64,000 nt of DNA from the NCBI RefSeq assembly GCF_900115825.1, contig NZ_FOXW01000009.1, positions 20,679-84,678 of the forward strand, given 5' to 3'. Both the position numbers and the translations under genes were made by a program. This DNA comes from Desemzia incerta. Lineage in GTDB: Bacteria > Bacillota > Bacilli > Lactobacillales > Carnobacteriaceae. The notes under the pieces are model-generated. The model saw only the letters and a program-made list of their open reading frames with translations, was not told where the DNA came from and made no database searches. The number at the start of each line of letters is the position of its first letter. The stretch's first letter is position 1. Positions 43,488 to 51,686 of the stretch are shown here, piece after piece.

Positions 43488-44369
43488 TTATTCTTCAGAA
43501 ACGTCTATCTCTTGGAATTCATAATCTTTTTGAACAGTCACATCTTCCCCATTGTAAAACTGTTTAGAAATTTCACTTAATGTTCCATCATCATGCATCG
43601 CTTCTAATTGTGCATTGATTTGTTTAGTGAATTCATCATTTCCTAATTTGATCGCATAATTCGTTTCACTAGGATTATAAAAAACGTCATGAACTTTAAC
43701 TGGTATTTCGGGTAATGCTTCTGTTGCCATTAGTTGACCATAATAGTCATTCAAAACGACATCTGTACGGCCATTCGCTACATCCCACAAATATTGGTCA
43801 TTTGTCGCATTATCATAGATGACCAGTTCAGCTCCAAATTTTTCTGCTACTTTCATATAAGAAGTTGTTGCTGCTCCAGCTGCTTTTTTCCCTTTTAAAT
43901 CTTCCAGTTTTTCGATACCAGAATTGTCCTCTTCTCTAACGACCATAGATCCAAAAGAATATTTATACGGAATCGTAAAGTTGTATTTATCCGCGTTTTC
44001 TCCGTCTCGATCGATTCCAAGAGCAGCAATGTCAATTTGTTCACTGTTTAAAGAAGTCAGCATGCCGTCTACTCCCATTTCAGTAAACTCAACTTCCAAC
44101 CCTAAACGATTGGCTATTTCTCGTAAAATCTCTACTTCAAAACCAGTCAGCTCATTTGACTCTTCATCATGGTACGAATTAGGGAAGTACGTCCCTGATG
44201 TAGCTACTTTTAAAGTTCCCTCTTCTTTAATAACTTCCCAATCTCTTGAAACCAACTTTTCTGTTACATCTTTTTGTTCTTCCTCTGTTGTTTCTTTAGT
44301 CCCGCAAGCTGAAACAAACAGCATCGCGCACACCAGTAAAGCCGTTGCCCAAATCAGTTTCTTTTTCAT
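43488..44369 (-). CDS. Amino acid ABC transporter substrate-binding lipoprotein
   Basis: The 293-residue protein has a lipoprotein signal (ATALLVCAMLFVSACG) and a family-3 solute-binding fold. GTLKVATSGTYFPNSYHDE, LTGFEVEILREIANRLGL and TSLNSEQIDIAALGI are typical of polar amino acid or cystine binders. The ligand is not certain; cystine is plausible. Upstream are two promoter-like pairs, TTGACG-N17-TACTAT and TTTACA-N17-TAAAAT, so it is probably the first gene of the unit with the permease. Confidence 0.9.
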   Translation of the reverse strand: MKKKLIWATALLVCAMLFVSACGTKETTEEEQKDVTEKLVSRDWEVIKEEGTLKVATSGTYFPNSYHDEESNELTGFEVEILREIANRLGLEVEFTEMGVDGMLTSLNSEQIDIAALGIDRDGENADKYNFTIPYKYSFGSMVVREEDNSGIEKLEDLKGKKAAGAATTSYMKVAEKFGAELVIYDNATNDQYLWDVANGRTDVVLNDYYGQLMATEALPEIPVKVHDVFYNPSETNYAIKLGNDEFTKQINAQLEAMHDDGTLSEISKQFYNGEDVTVQKDYEFQEIDVSEE

Positions 44370-44399
44370 TTTTTATCCCCTCTTCTTTTTAGTCGCCTC

Positions 44400-44500
44400 C
44401 CAAATAGTAACAGTGTGTATTTCTGTCGTCAATAGGACGTAAAAAAAACACATTTTATGATCTTACCAAAAAAATGTAAAGCCTTTAAAAACCGTGAAAA
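44400..44500 (-). promoter_or_regulatory. Promoters of the amino acid transporter
   Basis: The minus strand shows TTGACG-N17-TACTAT nearest the gene and TTTACA-N17-TAAAAT further upstream. The gap also holds the ABC permease terminator. I see no riboswitch or T-box. Confidence 0.5.
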
Positions 44501-44626
44501 CAAACTTTTCGAACAACGTCAAAAAATGCAATATTGTTTATTTAGATGTCGAAACAGGATTGGAATCTGTATCAATCACCTCTATATTTCTTGTGCCTTT
44601 CCCTGTTTTAATGATTGTTTTTGCGC

Positions 44627-44682
44627 ATGAAAAAACTGCTTTTCTATCTGTTGATTAATGATAGAAAAACAGTTTCATTTTT
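44627..44682 (-). terminator. Terminator of the ABC-2 permease gene
   Basis: AAACTGTTTTTCTAT pairs with ATAGAAAAGCAGTTT around a 13-nt loop, followed by T6 on the minus strand. Confidence 0.8.
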
Positions 44683-44683
44683 T

Positions 44684-46354
44684 TTATTCTTTAAATTGCG
44701 GCCAGAATTGTTTGTTGTACCATTTTATGACGCTCGCACTCACTGCAATAGGCACTAAAACCGCCAGAACAGAAACGGCTAATCGGCCAATTGGAGGAAG
44801 TGCAGTTACCAAGAACGACAGCAGCGCAACTAAAATCACACCGATGAAAATCGACCCCATGATACTGATGACTTGAATGAAATTCCCACCGCCTCGATTG
44901 AACAATTCCGTCAGATTCTGCCAATCAATGTACAACTTTTTATGGTCGCGTACAAAGTAGAACAGGCATAAAGCATATGTTCCTATCACAAGACCTAACA
45001 ACAGCAACAATCCTAGAAGGATAGGTAGTTTGATAAGTACCATGAAAATGACTCCTAGCACAAATGGAATAATCAACTCTACCGCGTAAGCAAACCATAG
45101 TTTTTGCTTTAAATAACGCTTCATTGAAAAAGGCAGTGATTTCATATAAAGAAAATTTTCTCTGTCCAATGAAATGATAACCCCTACGATCGAAATACTA
45201 TTCAATGTCAAGAAGGCATAAATGAATCCGCCAAAGAAAAATACTCCCCAATAATCAAGCGGTATAGAACTTAAGTCTAATCCGCCCCATAAGGTAGGGC
45301 CCAATAACAATACCGGGAACAAAATCTTTGAACTGATAAATTGCATGATCAATGTCCCGTCTTGTATCAATCCCGCATTGTATTTCCACAGAATACGATT
45401 GACAGATTCCGGCTTAGCGTTCTTGACTCGACCGCTAATGACTTGTCTTTTATTTTGGAAGGGCTGTTCTGTTTGCTCTTGTGTTTCATTTTCAGCTGAA
45501 TCTTTTTGTTTGCCATAGAAATTAGGAACGACCCATTTATACACAATTCCAGATAAAACGATCAATACTAAAAGCCATCCAGCTAATCCCAGCCAACCTT
45601 CAAATTGAGAAGGATAAACCAGTAATGTATAAAAACTTTCGATAAATGGAATAGCTTTACTATCTGGTATCAATTGCCCAGGAAGAGTCGTATCCGCACC
45701 TAATGGATTATTTGTTATGAACAAAACCGCTACGATCATCCCAATGCTGGATACTGTGTAAAGAACAGCGGAAACGACATTCTTGTTCTTTCGAAAAACA
45801 GCTAAGCTGGTCATAAAGTGGACAAGCAAGAAGGAAACAAGCACTAATATCGCCATCAACAAAAGAAACATTACTACTGCTCCAAGGAGAGACAGCACGT
45901 AACTATTTTCTGTGCTTAATCCAAGTAAAACGAACAATCCTAGTACAGGTACCAAGTAGGGCGAAATCATTAACGCTAATACTGAAAGCTTAGCGGCAAA
46001 TATCTCGCTTGACTTAAAAGGCAGCGGCAAATAATACTCTAAGTCTTTGGATTCATAGAACAAGTTGTACACGATCAGAAAAGACTGTAAAAAAGACATC
46101 ATCAAAAAGACAAGCACATTGATAGTAAACAATCCCGGGTAATCGGCGTAGTTGATTCCAATAGACATCGTGACAAAAAATAAAAAGAAAAAAATGACGA
46201 ACATCAACAAATTTTGACCTAAAACACTTTTATAAGCCGACACTTTAGACGGTTTTCCCGTTTCAGCTTCTTTGTTCCGCTTTTTCTCGATCATTTGTGG
46301 ATTGGCGTACAGAAGATTCACTTTGGTCAATTCACCAACTAGTTTCCACCTCAT
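44684..46354 (-). CDS. ABC transporter permease, ABC-2/EcsB-like
   Basis: The 556-residue protein has about a dozen membrane helices in two blocks, with a hydrophilic section at about residues 275-310 (ENETQEQTEQPFQNKRQ). Its first helix follows a conserved-looking N-terminus (LVGELTKVNLLYANP). The start overlaps the ATPase stop as TAATG, so the two genes are coupled and form one exporter. The large size and lack of a binding protein suggest export or membrane-related function; the substrate is unknown. Confidence 0.85.
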   Translation of the reverse strand: MRWKLVGELTKVNLLYANPQMIEKKRNKEAETGKPSKVSAYKSVLGQNLLMFVIFFFLFFVTMSIGINYADYPGLFTINVLVFLMMSFLQSFLIVYNLFYESKDLEYYLPLPFKSSEIFAAKLSVLALMISPYLVPVLGLFVLLGLSTENSYVLSLLGAVVMFLLLMAILVLVSFLLVHFMTSLAVFRKNKNVVSAVLYTVSSIGMIVAVLFITNNPLGADTTLPGQLIPDSKAIPFIESFYTLLVYPSQFEGWLGLAGWLLVLIVLSGIVYKWVVPNFYGKQKDSAENETQEQTEQPFQNKRQVISGRVKNAKPESVNRILWKYNAGLIQDGTLIMQFISSKILFPVLLLGPTLWGGLDLSSIPLDYWGVFFFGGFIYAFLTLNSISIVGVIISLDRENFLYMKSLPFSMKRYLKQKLWFAYAVELIIPFVLGVIFMVLIKLPILLGLLLLLGLVIGTYALCLFYFVRDHKKLYIDWQNLTELFNRGGGNFIQVISIMGSIFIGVILVALLSFLVTALPPIGRLAVSVLAVLVPIAVSASVIKWYNKQFWPQFKE

Positions 46355-47100
46355 TATTCGACGCCCCCTGTTGCACTTTGAGCTTCTCTTCCAGCCATTT
46401 TCAGATAAATGCTTTCTAGAGATTGATTTTCATTCTCAGCTTGCAAGTCTTCAATCGTTCCATCATAAAGGATCTCTCCTTTTTTAAGGATCGCGATGTG
46501 ATTACAGATCTGTTGCGCTACTTCTAGAGCATGTGTCGAAAATAACACGATTTTACCTTTTGCAGCATGTTCTTTCATCATTTCTTTCAAATCAAATGCC
46601 GCTTGCGGATCTAGTCCAGTCATCGGCTCGTCTAATATCCAAATATCAGGATTAGATAATATAGCTCCGATTATAAATGTTTTTTGTCTCATCCCATGAG
46701 AAAAAGAACTAATGATTCCGTACTGATTCTCTTTCATATCAAATAAATCCAATAAATAGGTTAGTCGTTGAGTCATTTCTTCATCAGATAATTCATAAGC
46801 TGAAGCCATCAAGTTCCAATATTCTGTTGCCGACAATCGAAGAAACATATCTGGAGAATCAGGTACATAGCCTATCTTTTTCTTAATTTCTAGTCGGTTT
46901 TGGTCCAATTTCTCTCCATCGACCCATATTTCTCCTCGAGTCGGATTGATGATGCTGACTAAAGATTTGATTGCGGTCGATTTCCCAGCTCCGTTGTGTC
47001 CAATCAATCCAAATATTTCTCCCGGTTGTATGGTAAACGAAACATCCCTCAATGCTTGCTTAGTCCCATAAACTTTACTCACTTGCTTGAATTCAATCAT
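46354..47100 (-). CDS. ABC transporter ATP-binding protein
   Basis: The 248-residue ATPase has Walker A GHNGAGKST, a Q-loop region KKIGYVPDSPDMF, the signature FSHGMRQKT, Walker B IWILDEPMTGLD and the switch His in LFSTHALEVAQ. FSHGM in place of LSGGQ is usual for EcsA-type exporters. It is translated just before the permease. Confidence 0.93.
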   Translation of the reverse strand: MIEFKQVSKVYGTKQALRDVSFTIQPGEIFGLIGHNGAGKSTAIKSLVSIINPTRGEIWVDGEKLDQNRLEIKKKIGYVPDSPDMFLRLSATEYWNLMASAYELSDEEMTQRLTYLLDLFDMKENQYGIISSFSHGMRQKTFIIGAILSNPDIWILDEPMTGLDPQAAFDLKEMMKEHAAKGKIVLFSTHALEVAQQICNHIAILKKGEILYDGTIEDLQAENENQSLESIYLKMAGREAQSATGGVE

Positions 47101-47221
47101 TTATGTAGTCTCCCCCAAAAATAAAAATAGTCTTTGTTTCATTAACCAGTATAACAAACTCATGTAAATAATTGAGTGGGTTTCAGATATTTCACTCAAT
47201 TCTTTAACAAGTTTAGTTGTG

Positions 47222-47285
47222 TAAAAAAAGCCCCTATTTTCAAGTTAAATTCATTTCTCTTAACTTGGAAATTAAGGCTCTTCTT
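47222..47285 (-). terminator. Terminator of regulator copy 2
   Basis: On the minus strand AGCCTTAATTTCCAAGTTAA pairs with TTAACTTGAAAATAGGGGCT (two mismatches), followed by T7. Confidence 0.8.
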
Positions 47286-47286
47286 A

Positions 47287-47991
47287 TTAAACCAGCAATA
47301 ATTCATCTACCTCTAAAATTTCAATTTGTCTGGTGCTTTTTTGGCGGATCAGCCCTTTAGCTTCCAGTTCTGCAAACTTTCGACTGATCGTCTCAGGAGT
47401 CGTCCCTAAATAAGAAGCTAAATCTTTTTTACTCATCGGCAAATAGACTATGTTGCGGTCATTTTTCTGATCCATTTGCTCAGTAAGGAAAAGAGCAATT
47501 CTCGTTTCCACTGTTTCACTGGAAAAACGAGTCGTTTGTGTTTCTGAAGTATTTAAACGATTCGAAAATTCCTGCAAGATTTTTAACGAGATACTTGGAA
47601 ACTTCAATAGAAATCCTTGCAATACTGACCGTTGAATCACACAAACTTTCGTTTCCATCATAGCCTCAGCGTACGATTCGTGAACAGAGTCTGTAAACAA
47701 AGCGGTTTCTCCTGTAAAATCTCCTGGATTCAATAAGCGGACCAGCTGTTCTTTTCCTGCTTCTGTCAATCGATAAATGCGGACTTTCCCTTTATGGATA
47801 ATATAAAGAGAATCTGCTTCATCTCCTTCTCGATAAATGATTTCACCTTTTTCAAATGAAACAGAACGAGTTGCCGCCATGATTTCATCTAATTGTTCCT
47901 CGTCTAGATGCTTGAAAATAGGGACTAAAGAGACACACGCTTTATGAGATTCTAAACTGTGATCATGGTTATGTTTTTCTATTGAAGTCAT
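47287..47991 (-). CDS. Crp/Fnr-family regulator, FNR-like protein (FLP) type, copy 2
   Basis: The 234-residue protein is a paralogue of the regulator at 26172. It shares the HTH segment LGTTPETISRKFAELE and the sensor core LYIIHKGKVRIYRLTEAGKEQLVRLLNPGDFTGE. Two cysteines, Cys19 and one in KVCVIQ about 97 residues later, are placed as in copy 1 and in FLP proteins. There is no FNR-type iron-sulfur cysteine cluster. It has an FNR-type box promoter, so it is likely regulated by itself or copy 1. It stands alone with its own terminator. Confidence 0.9.
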   Translation of the reverse strand: MTSIEKHNHDHSLESHKACVSLVPIFKHLDEEQLDEIMAATRSVSFEKGEIIYREGDEADSLYIIHKGKVRIYRLTEAGKEQLVRLLNPGDFTGETALFTDSVHESYAEAMMETKVCVIQRSVLQGFLLKFPSISLKILQEFSNRLNTSETQTTRFSSETVETRIALFLTEQMDQKNDRNIVYLPMSKKDLASYLGTTPETISRKFAELEAKGLIRQKSTRQIEILEVDELLLV

Positions 47992-48042
47992 TCGCTTCGC
48001 TTCCTTTCCTTCTTCTCAAGCTATCTTTATTGAGATGCCTTT

Positions 48043-48084
48043 ATTGTAGAGGAAAAAACATTTGAAAGAATTGACGCTCATCAA
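48043..48084 (-). promoter_or_regulatory. FNR-type box and -10, regulator copy 2 promoter
   Basis: TTGACGCTCATCAA (48071-48084, plus-strand reading) lies 22 nt upstream of the minus-strand TACAAT (48043-48048). The box is identical to that before the HMA gene. Confidence 0.75.
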
Positions 48085-48145
48085 GTTTTTTTGCTCAAAA
48101 AGACTCACACCAAACAACAGATGATTCAGAAAGTGACTTTATAAT

Positions 48146-48697
48146 TTATTCAGAAAAATAGTCTTCTTTGATGATGCTGTAACATTTATCGTCCACGAAT
48201 TCTCCTTTGACAAAACGATTTGTCCGATAATGACCTTCATAAGTCAGTCCCATCTTTTCCATCACTTTGCCAGAAGCAGGATTCCGCACGTCATGAAAAG
48301 CAAAAATCCGCTGTAGCCCAAAGACTTCAAAACCTAACTGGATCAACATTTTTCCAGCTTCCGTTGCATAGCCTTTTCCCCAATAATCCTTATTTACAGT
48401 ATAGCCCAACTCAGCTTTCTTATGTGTTTCTTCAATACGAAAATCGATTGTCCCAATCATTTTTTCTGTTTCTTTCAAGACGATAGCATATTTGCCTAAT
48501 GGACTGCTCAAAAAATATTTAGCGATATTTTTTCGCGTATCTTCTAAGCTCTCATGTCTATCAAAAACAAATTTAGTCGTTTCTTCATCCTTAGCGTATT
48601 CATGCATATCTTCTGCATCTTTCAGCAACACGTGTCTTAAGTAAATACGTTCTCCGTCAATATGATCGTGCAAAGCAAAAAGGTATTCTTTATCCAT
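48146..48697 (-). CDS. GNAT-family N-acetyltransferase, RimJ/RimL-like
   Basis: The 183-residue protein has the RimL-type features GERIYLRHVLLKDAEDM, IGTIDFRI, an ELGYTVNKDYWGKGYATEAGK acetyl-CoA-binding segment (Q/RxxGxG/A equivalent) and NPASGKVMEKMGLTYEG. The family acetylates protein N-termini or small molecules such as spermidine or antibiotics; the substrate is not visible. ATG 48697 has GGTG 6 nt upstream and is preferred over GTG 48706. Confidence 0.88.
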   Translation of the reverse strand: MDKEYLFALHDHIDGERIYLRHVLLKDAEDMHEYAKDEETTKFVFDRHESLEDTRKNIAKYFLSSPLGKYAIVLKETEKMIGTIDFRIEETHKKAELGYTVNKDYWGKGYATEAGKMLIQLGFEVFGLQRIFAFHDVRNPASGKVMEKMGLTYEGHYRTNRFVKGEFVDDKCYSIIKEDYFSE

Positions 48698-48724
48698 AAT
48701 AGACACCGCCCTTAAATTTAATGG

Positions 48725-49182
48725 TCAAATCACTTGATTGCTGATGAGTTCCTCATTTTCATTATAATGAAAAAAATGTTCCTGCTTTTCTGGATAGTTG
48801 AACACATCAAGAGTTTTGCAAAACCTGGCGCACAATTCTCTTCTGTCAGGTCTTCCATTTTCATCCAATGCAGTGACCCTTCATCAGTTTCTTTCAATAG
48901 TGTTCCTGTAAACTGATTCGTTTTGTAAAGAAAAACAATGTATCGAAAGTCTTCTTTCTCTTCATACCAATCCTTCACTCCGCATAACGTTAACTGAGTG
49001 ACATCGAGTCCCGTTTCTTCTTTCACTTCTCTGATCGTTGAATCGATGATCTATTCTCTTGGCTCTACTTTGCCTCCAGGAAAAGTTAAGCCTTGCCAGA
49101 TTTTTTTCCGATTTTGAACTAACACGACTTCTTTTTTCTCGTCTACCACCATACACATATTCGTCAACACAATTTTACTCAT
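48725..49182 (-). pseudogene. NUDIX hydrolase pseudogene
   Basis: The minus strand encodes MSKIVLTNMCMVVDEKKE, then FPGGKVEPRE, then an in-frame TAG (49051-49053), then IIDSTIREVKEETGL. With the TAG counted as one residue the Nudix box G-x5-E-x7-REVKEETGL is perfectly spaced, so this is a nonsense mutation in a real gene. Near 48803-48820 the frame also seems to shift by one base. The present frame ends in an unlikely CSTIQKSRNIFF tail, while the neighbouring frame continues as LDVFNYPEKQEHFFHYNEN and stops at 48725. Two lesions suggest a dead MutT-like gene. A sequencing error cannot be excluded from one sequence. Confidence 0.75.
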
Positions 49183-49210
49183 ATTATTTACCTGCCTGTA
49201 TCTTGTTTTT

Positions 49211-49885
49211 CTAAAACGACCATGTTTTGCTGAAATGTTCTTCAGCTGTAGCTACGAAATCATCATTTTCGACATCGATCAATTCATTACCTTCTTCTTG
49301 ATCAACAATAATGTGATCATACATGATATAAGGAGGATTGCGGAAGCCGATGTCAAAATAAGATTCATCTAGCAAATAAAAGACGCTTCCCACCATTTCC
49401 GTTTCAGTTGCATCAGCGTCAAACACGACGTTGCTTCGCTGTTTAAACAAATCATCGTCTTGTTCAAAGTAATAAAAATTGGCATCTTTTCCTATATAGG
49501 TAATTGGTTGAGTGACTATTTCTTCTCGATACATCTCCAATGATCGTACGCTGTCTGGATCATGCAATTTGGCAAAATATTGCATCTCATCTTCTGAACG
49601 ATAAGTATAATCGCTAAACTTTTTTTGTCTGTCGCGTACGAGAGGTGTGACATGGTCATTCACTTCCAAGAATTCTTGATACCTCAAATGCCCGACCGCT
49701 AACCAAATACTAAGTCCTAAAACTAAAATTCCGCCTGCTGCAGCGATTTTTTTCTTGTGCCGACTTTTTGAATAACCTAAAATCATACCGGACAACATCA
49801 GCAGTACTAAGATAACAACGGCAACTGCAACCATTGTAGTATTGTAAAAGGTCTCTGCAGCGACCCAAAATTCAACTGACACCAT
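49211..49885 (-). CDS. Membrane protein of unknown function
   Basis: The 224-residue protein has two N-terminal membrane helices (about 18-36 and 48-65). A hydrophilic domain follows, rich in Asp, Glu and Tyr (about 75-224), ending NDDFVATAEEHFSKTWSF. The soluble part would be on one face of the membrane. I do not recognise the family. It follows the aldo/keto reductase gene, separated by a terminator, and is probably independent. Confidence 0.6.
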   Translation of the reverse strand: MVSVEFWVAAETFYNTTMVAVAVVILVLLMLSGMILGYSKSRHKKKIAAAGGILVLGLSIWLAVGHLRYQEFLEVNDHVTPLVRDRQKKFSDYTYRSEDEMQYFAKLHDPDSVRSLEMYREEIVTQPITYIGKDANFYYFEQDDDLFKQRSNVVFDADATETEMVGSVFYLLDESYFDIGFRNPPYIMYDHIIVDQEEGNELIDVENDDFVATAEEHFSKTWSF

Positions 49886-49953
49886 TCTTCACTTCCTCGT
49901 TGTTTGTTTCCTTCTATTTTACCTTAGAAAAAAACAAATAGAAACGGTAATCA

Positions 49954-49993
49954 AAAAGAACCCTAACAGATTTTTTTCATCGTCGGGGTTCTC
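49954..49993 (-). terminator. Terminator of the aldo/keto reductase gene
   Basis: AGAACCC pairs with GGGTTCT across a long loop, with four T on the minus strand. The stem is short. Confidence 0.5.
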
Positions 49994-50024
49994 AGTAAGT
50001 TATGTTTGATGATTTGAATGCAAA

Positions 50025-50876
50025 CTATCTTTCTATATCTACATCTGGTGCTTCAAAATCATCGAATTTCAACTTGTTCAAGTAGTCCATATCTTCTTTT
50101 GAAATCTCAAAATCAAAAATTTCAGCATTTTCTGTAACCCGTTCAGGGTGCGCTGACTTCGTTAATGGGACGAAGTTGTGTTGCAGACTGAAGCGCAGCA
50201 ACAGCTGTGCCACGGATTTCCCATATTTTTCTGTCATAGCTTTGACTTTTTCATCCTCAGACATTTGCTTGATAGGAGACAGAGGTGACCAGGCTTCTAC
50301 AATGATTTGTTCTTTCTCACAAAAAGCGACCGTTTCTTCTTGCAGCACGCCAGGGTGCAATCGAATCTGATTGACCATCGGCTTGATTCGGCAGTTGGCG
50401 AGCAGGTTTTTCAAATGTTTCACCATAAAGTTGCTGACACCGATAGCTCTTATTTTTCCTGCTTCATAAGCATCTTCCAATGCGCGCCATGTTTCGATAT
50501 TGTCTTCCTGCCAATTCTCTCCTCGGCCTTTAACAACTGGCCAATGGATTAAGTACAAATCAATAGCATCTAGACCCAGCTTTTCCAGTGATTCATCAAT
50601 CGCTTGGCTGGCTGCTTCATACCCATGATTCGGATTATCTACTTTACTGGTGATAAACAACTCTTCAACCGCAATACCGGCTTGGCGAATGGCTTTTCCA
50701 ACCTGTACTTCATTCCCATACATTTGGGCTGTGTCAATCAACCGATAACCAGCTTCAACCGCAGCTTTTATTGTATCGTTACAAACTGTCTGATCCTTAT
50801 TTCCTGAAGTGCCCAAACCATAAATAGGCATCCTTACCCCATTATTCAATTCAACGGTATCACAAATACTTTCCAT
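50025..50876 (-). CDS. Aldo/keto reductase
   Basis: The 283-residue TIM-barrel oxidoreductase has GTSGNKDQ, RLIDTAQMYGNEVQVG with catalytic Asp and Tyr, LYLIHWPVV with the catalytic His, and RAIGVSNF. These fit the AKR5-like bacterial group (2,5-diketo-gluconate or glyoxal reductases). It reduces aldehydes or ketones with NADPH; the substrate is unknown. Starts at 50885 and 50876 are both possible; 50876 leaves the GGAG at a workable distance. Confidence 0.93.
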   Translation of the reverse strand: MESICDTVELNNGVRMPIYGLGTSGNKDQTVCNDTIKAAVEAGYRLIDTAQMYGNEVQVGKAIRQAGIAVEELFITSKVDNPNHGYEAASQAIDESLEKLGLDAIDLYLIHWPVVKGRGENWQEDNIETWRALEDAYEAGKIRAIGVSNFMVKHLKNLLANCRIKPMVNQIRLHPGVLQEETVAFCEKEQIIVEAWSPLSPIKQMSEDEKVKAMTEKYGKSVAQLLLRFSLQHNFVPLTKSAHPERVTENAEIFDFEISKEDMDYLNKLKFDDFEAPDVDIER

Positions 50877-51005
50877 CCTTCTCATCAGCTCCGATCTATT
50901 CAATTAAAAAGCGCTTTCTTTACTCACTTTGTATTGTATCCTTTTGAAGCTCTTCTCTTCAACTAATAGACCTGAAACTAAGTAAACGAAGGTATTAATC
51001 GTTAA

Positions 51006-51047
51006 TGAAAAAATAACCGTCTCTGATTTTATCAGCAACGGTTACTT
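51006..51047 (-). terminator. Terminator of the P-loop kinase-like gene
   Basis: GTAACCGTTGCTGA pairs with TCAGAGACGGTTAT (two mismatches), followed by T6 on the minus strand. Confidence 0.75.
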
Positions 51048-51068
51048 CTACTTGTTAAGGACTCTGCC

Positions 51069-51665
51069 TCAATAATTGCTTTCATCTTTACTTCTAATAA
51101 ATTCTGCTATTCTCTCTGCAGTCTCTTCTGGTTCTAAATAAGTATTGTTTATCCTTAAATAATTTACTGGTTGGAATCTCTCATCTACCTCATTTGGCAA
51201 AGAGTTTAATCGATGCTTCTCATGAGTCTTCAGCAATTCATTACGCGAAAATTCAACATTCCGCTTGGAAGGTTTAGCCATCAAGCGGCTTTCACCAACA
51301 TTTCTTTCTAAGCGAGTCTCTAGGTCTGCTTCAAGTTCAACGAAGAATACTCTACCATCAGTATTTAAAAAGATGTCACTGATTTCTTGCAGAAATTCTA
51401 CATCCTCTTTCAAATCAAATGCCACGACCACTGTAAAAATAATGCTTGCTACTTTATTTGTCTTGTTTTTGACAAATGCTTTGAACAACTCTTTTCTAGT
51501 CTGGTCAGATAAACGAAACGTTTCCTCTCCGTAATCTAAAAATTTAGCGAATAAATCAATCGTTTCGTGATTATACAACAACCTTGCATCCATTCTTTTT
51601 TCCAATTCTCTTCCCACAGTCATTTTCCCAACGGCTTGCGGTCCTATGATAACGACTAAATCCAT
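51069..51665 (-). CDS. P-loop NTPase, shikimate-kinase/AAA_33-like
   Basis: The 198-residue protein has Walker A GPQAVGKMTVG at the N-terminus, a DLKEDVEFLQEISDIF stretch and a lid-like segment RLERNVGESRLMAKPSKRNVE. These give a small-molecule-kinase fold of unassigned substrate. Similar AAA_33-type proteins act on nucleotides, RNA ends or antibiotics. It follows the glycosylase-like gene by about 20 nt and may be co-transcribed with it and degV. Confidence 0.75.
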   Translation of the reverse strand: MDLVVIIGPQAVGKMTVGRELEKRMDARLLYNHETIDLFAKFLDYGEETFRLSDQTRKELFKAFVKNKTNKVASIIFTVVVAFDLKEDVEFLQEISDIFLNTDGRVFFVELEADLETRLERNVGESRLMAKPSKRNVEFSRNELLKTHEKHRLNSLPNEVDERFQPVNYLRINNTYLEPEETAERIAEFIRSKDESNY

Positions 51666-51686
51666 TTACAATCCACTCCTAGACGC

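Noticed and set aside
44500..44640. Minus-strand frame ending ...GTRNIEVIDTDSNPVSTSK in the gap upstream of the amino acid transporter
   Set aside because: It has no start codon or SD and is shorter than 40 codons; there is no second sign of a gene or pseudogene.
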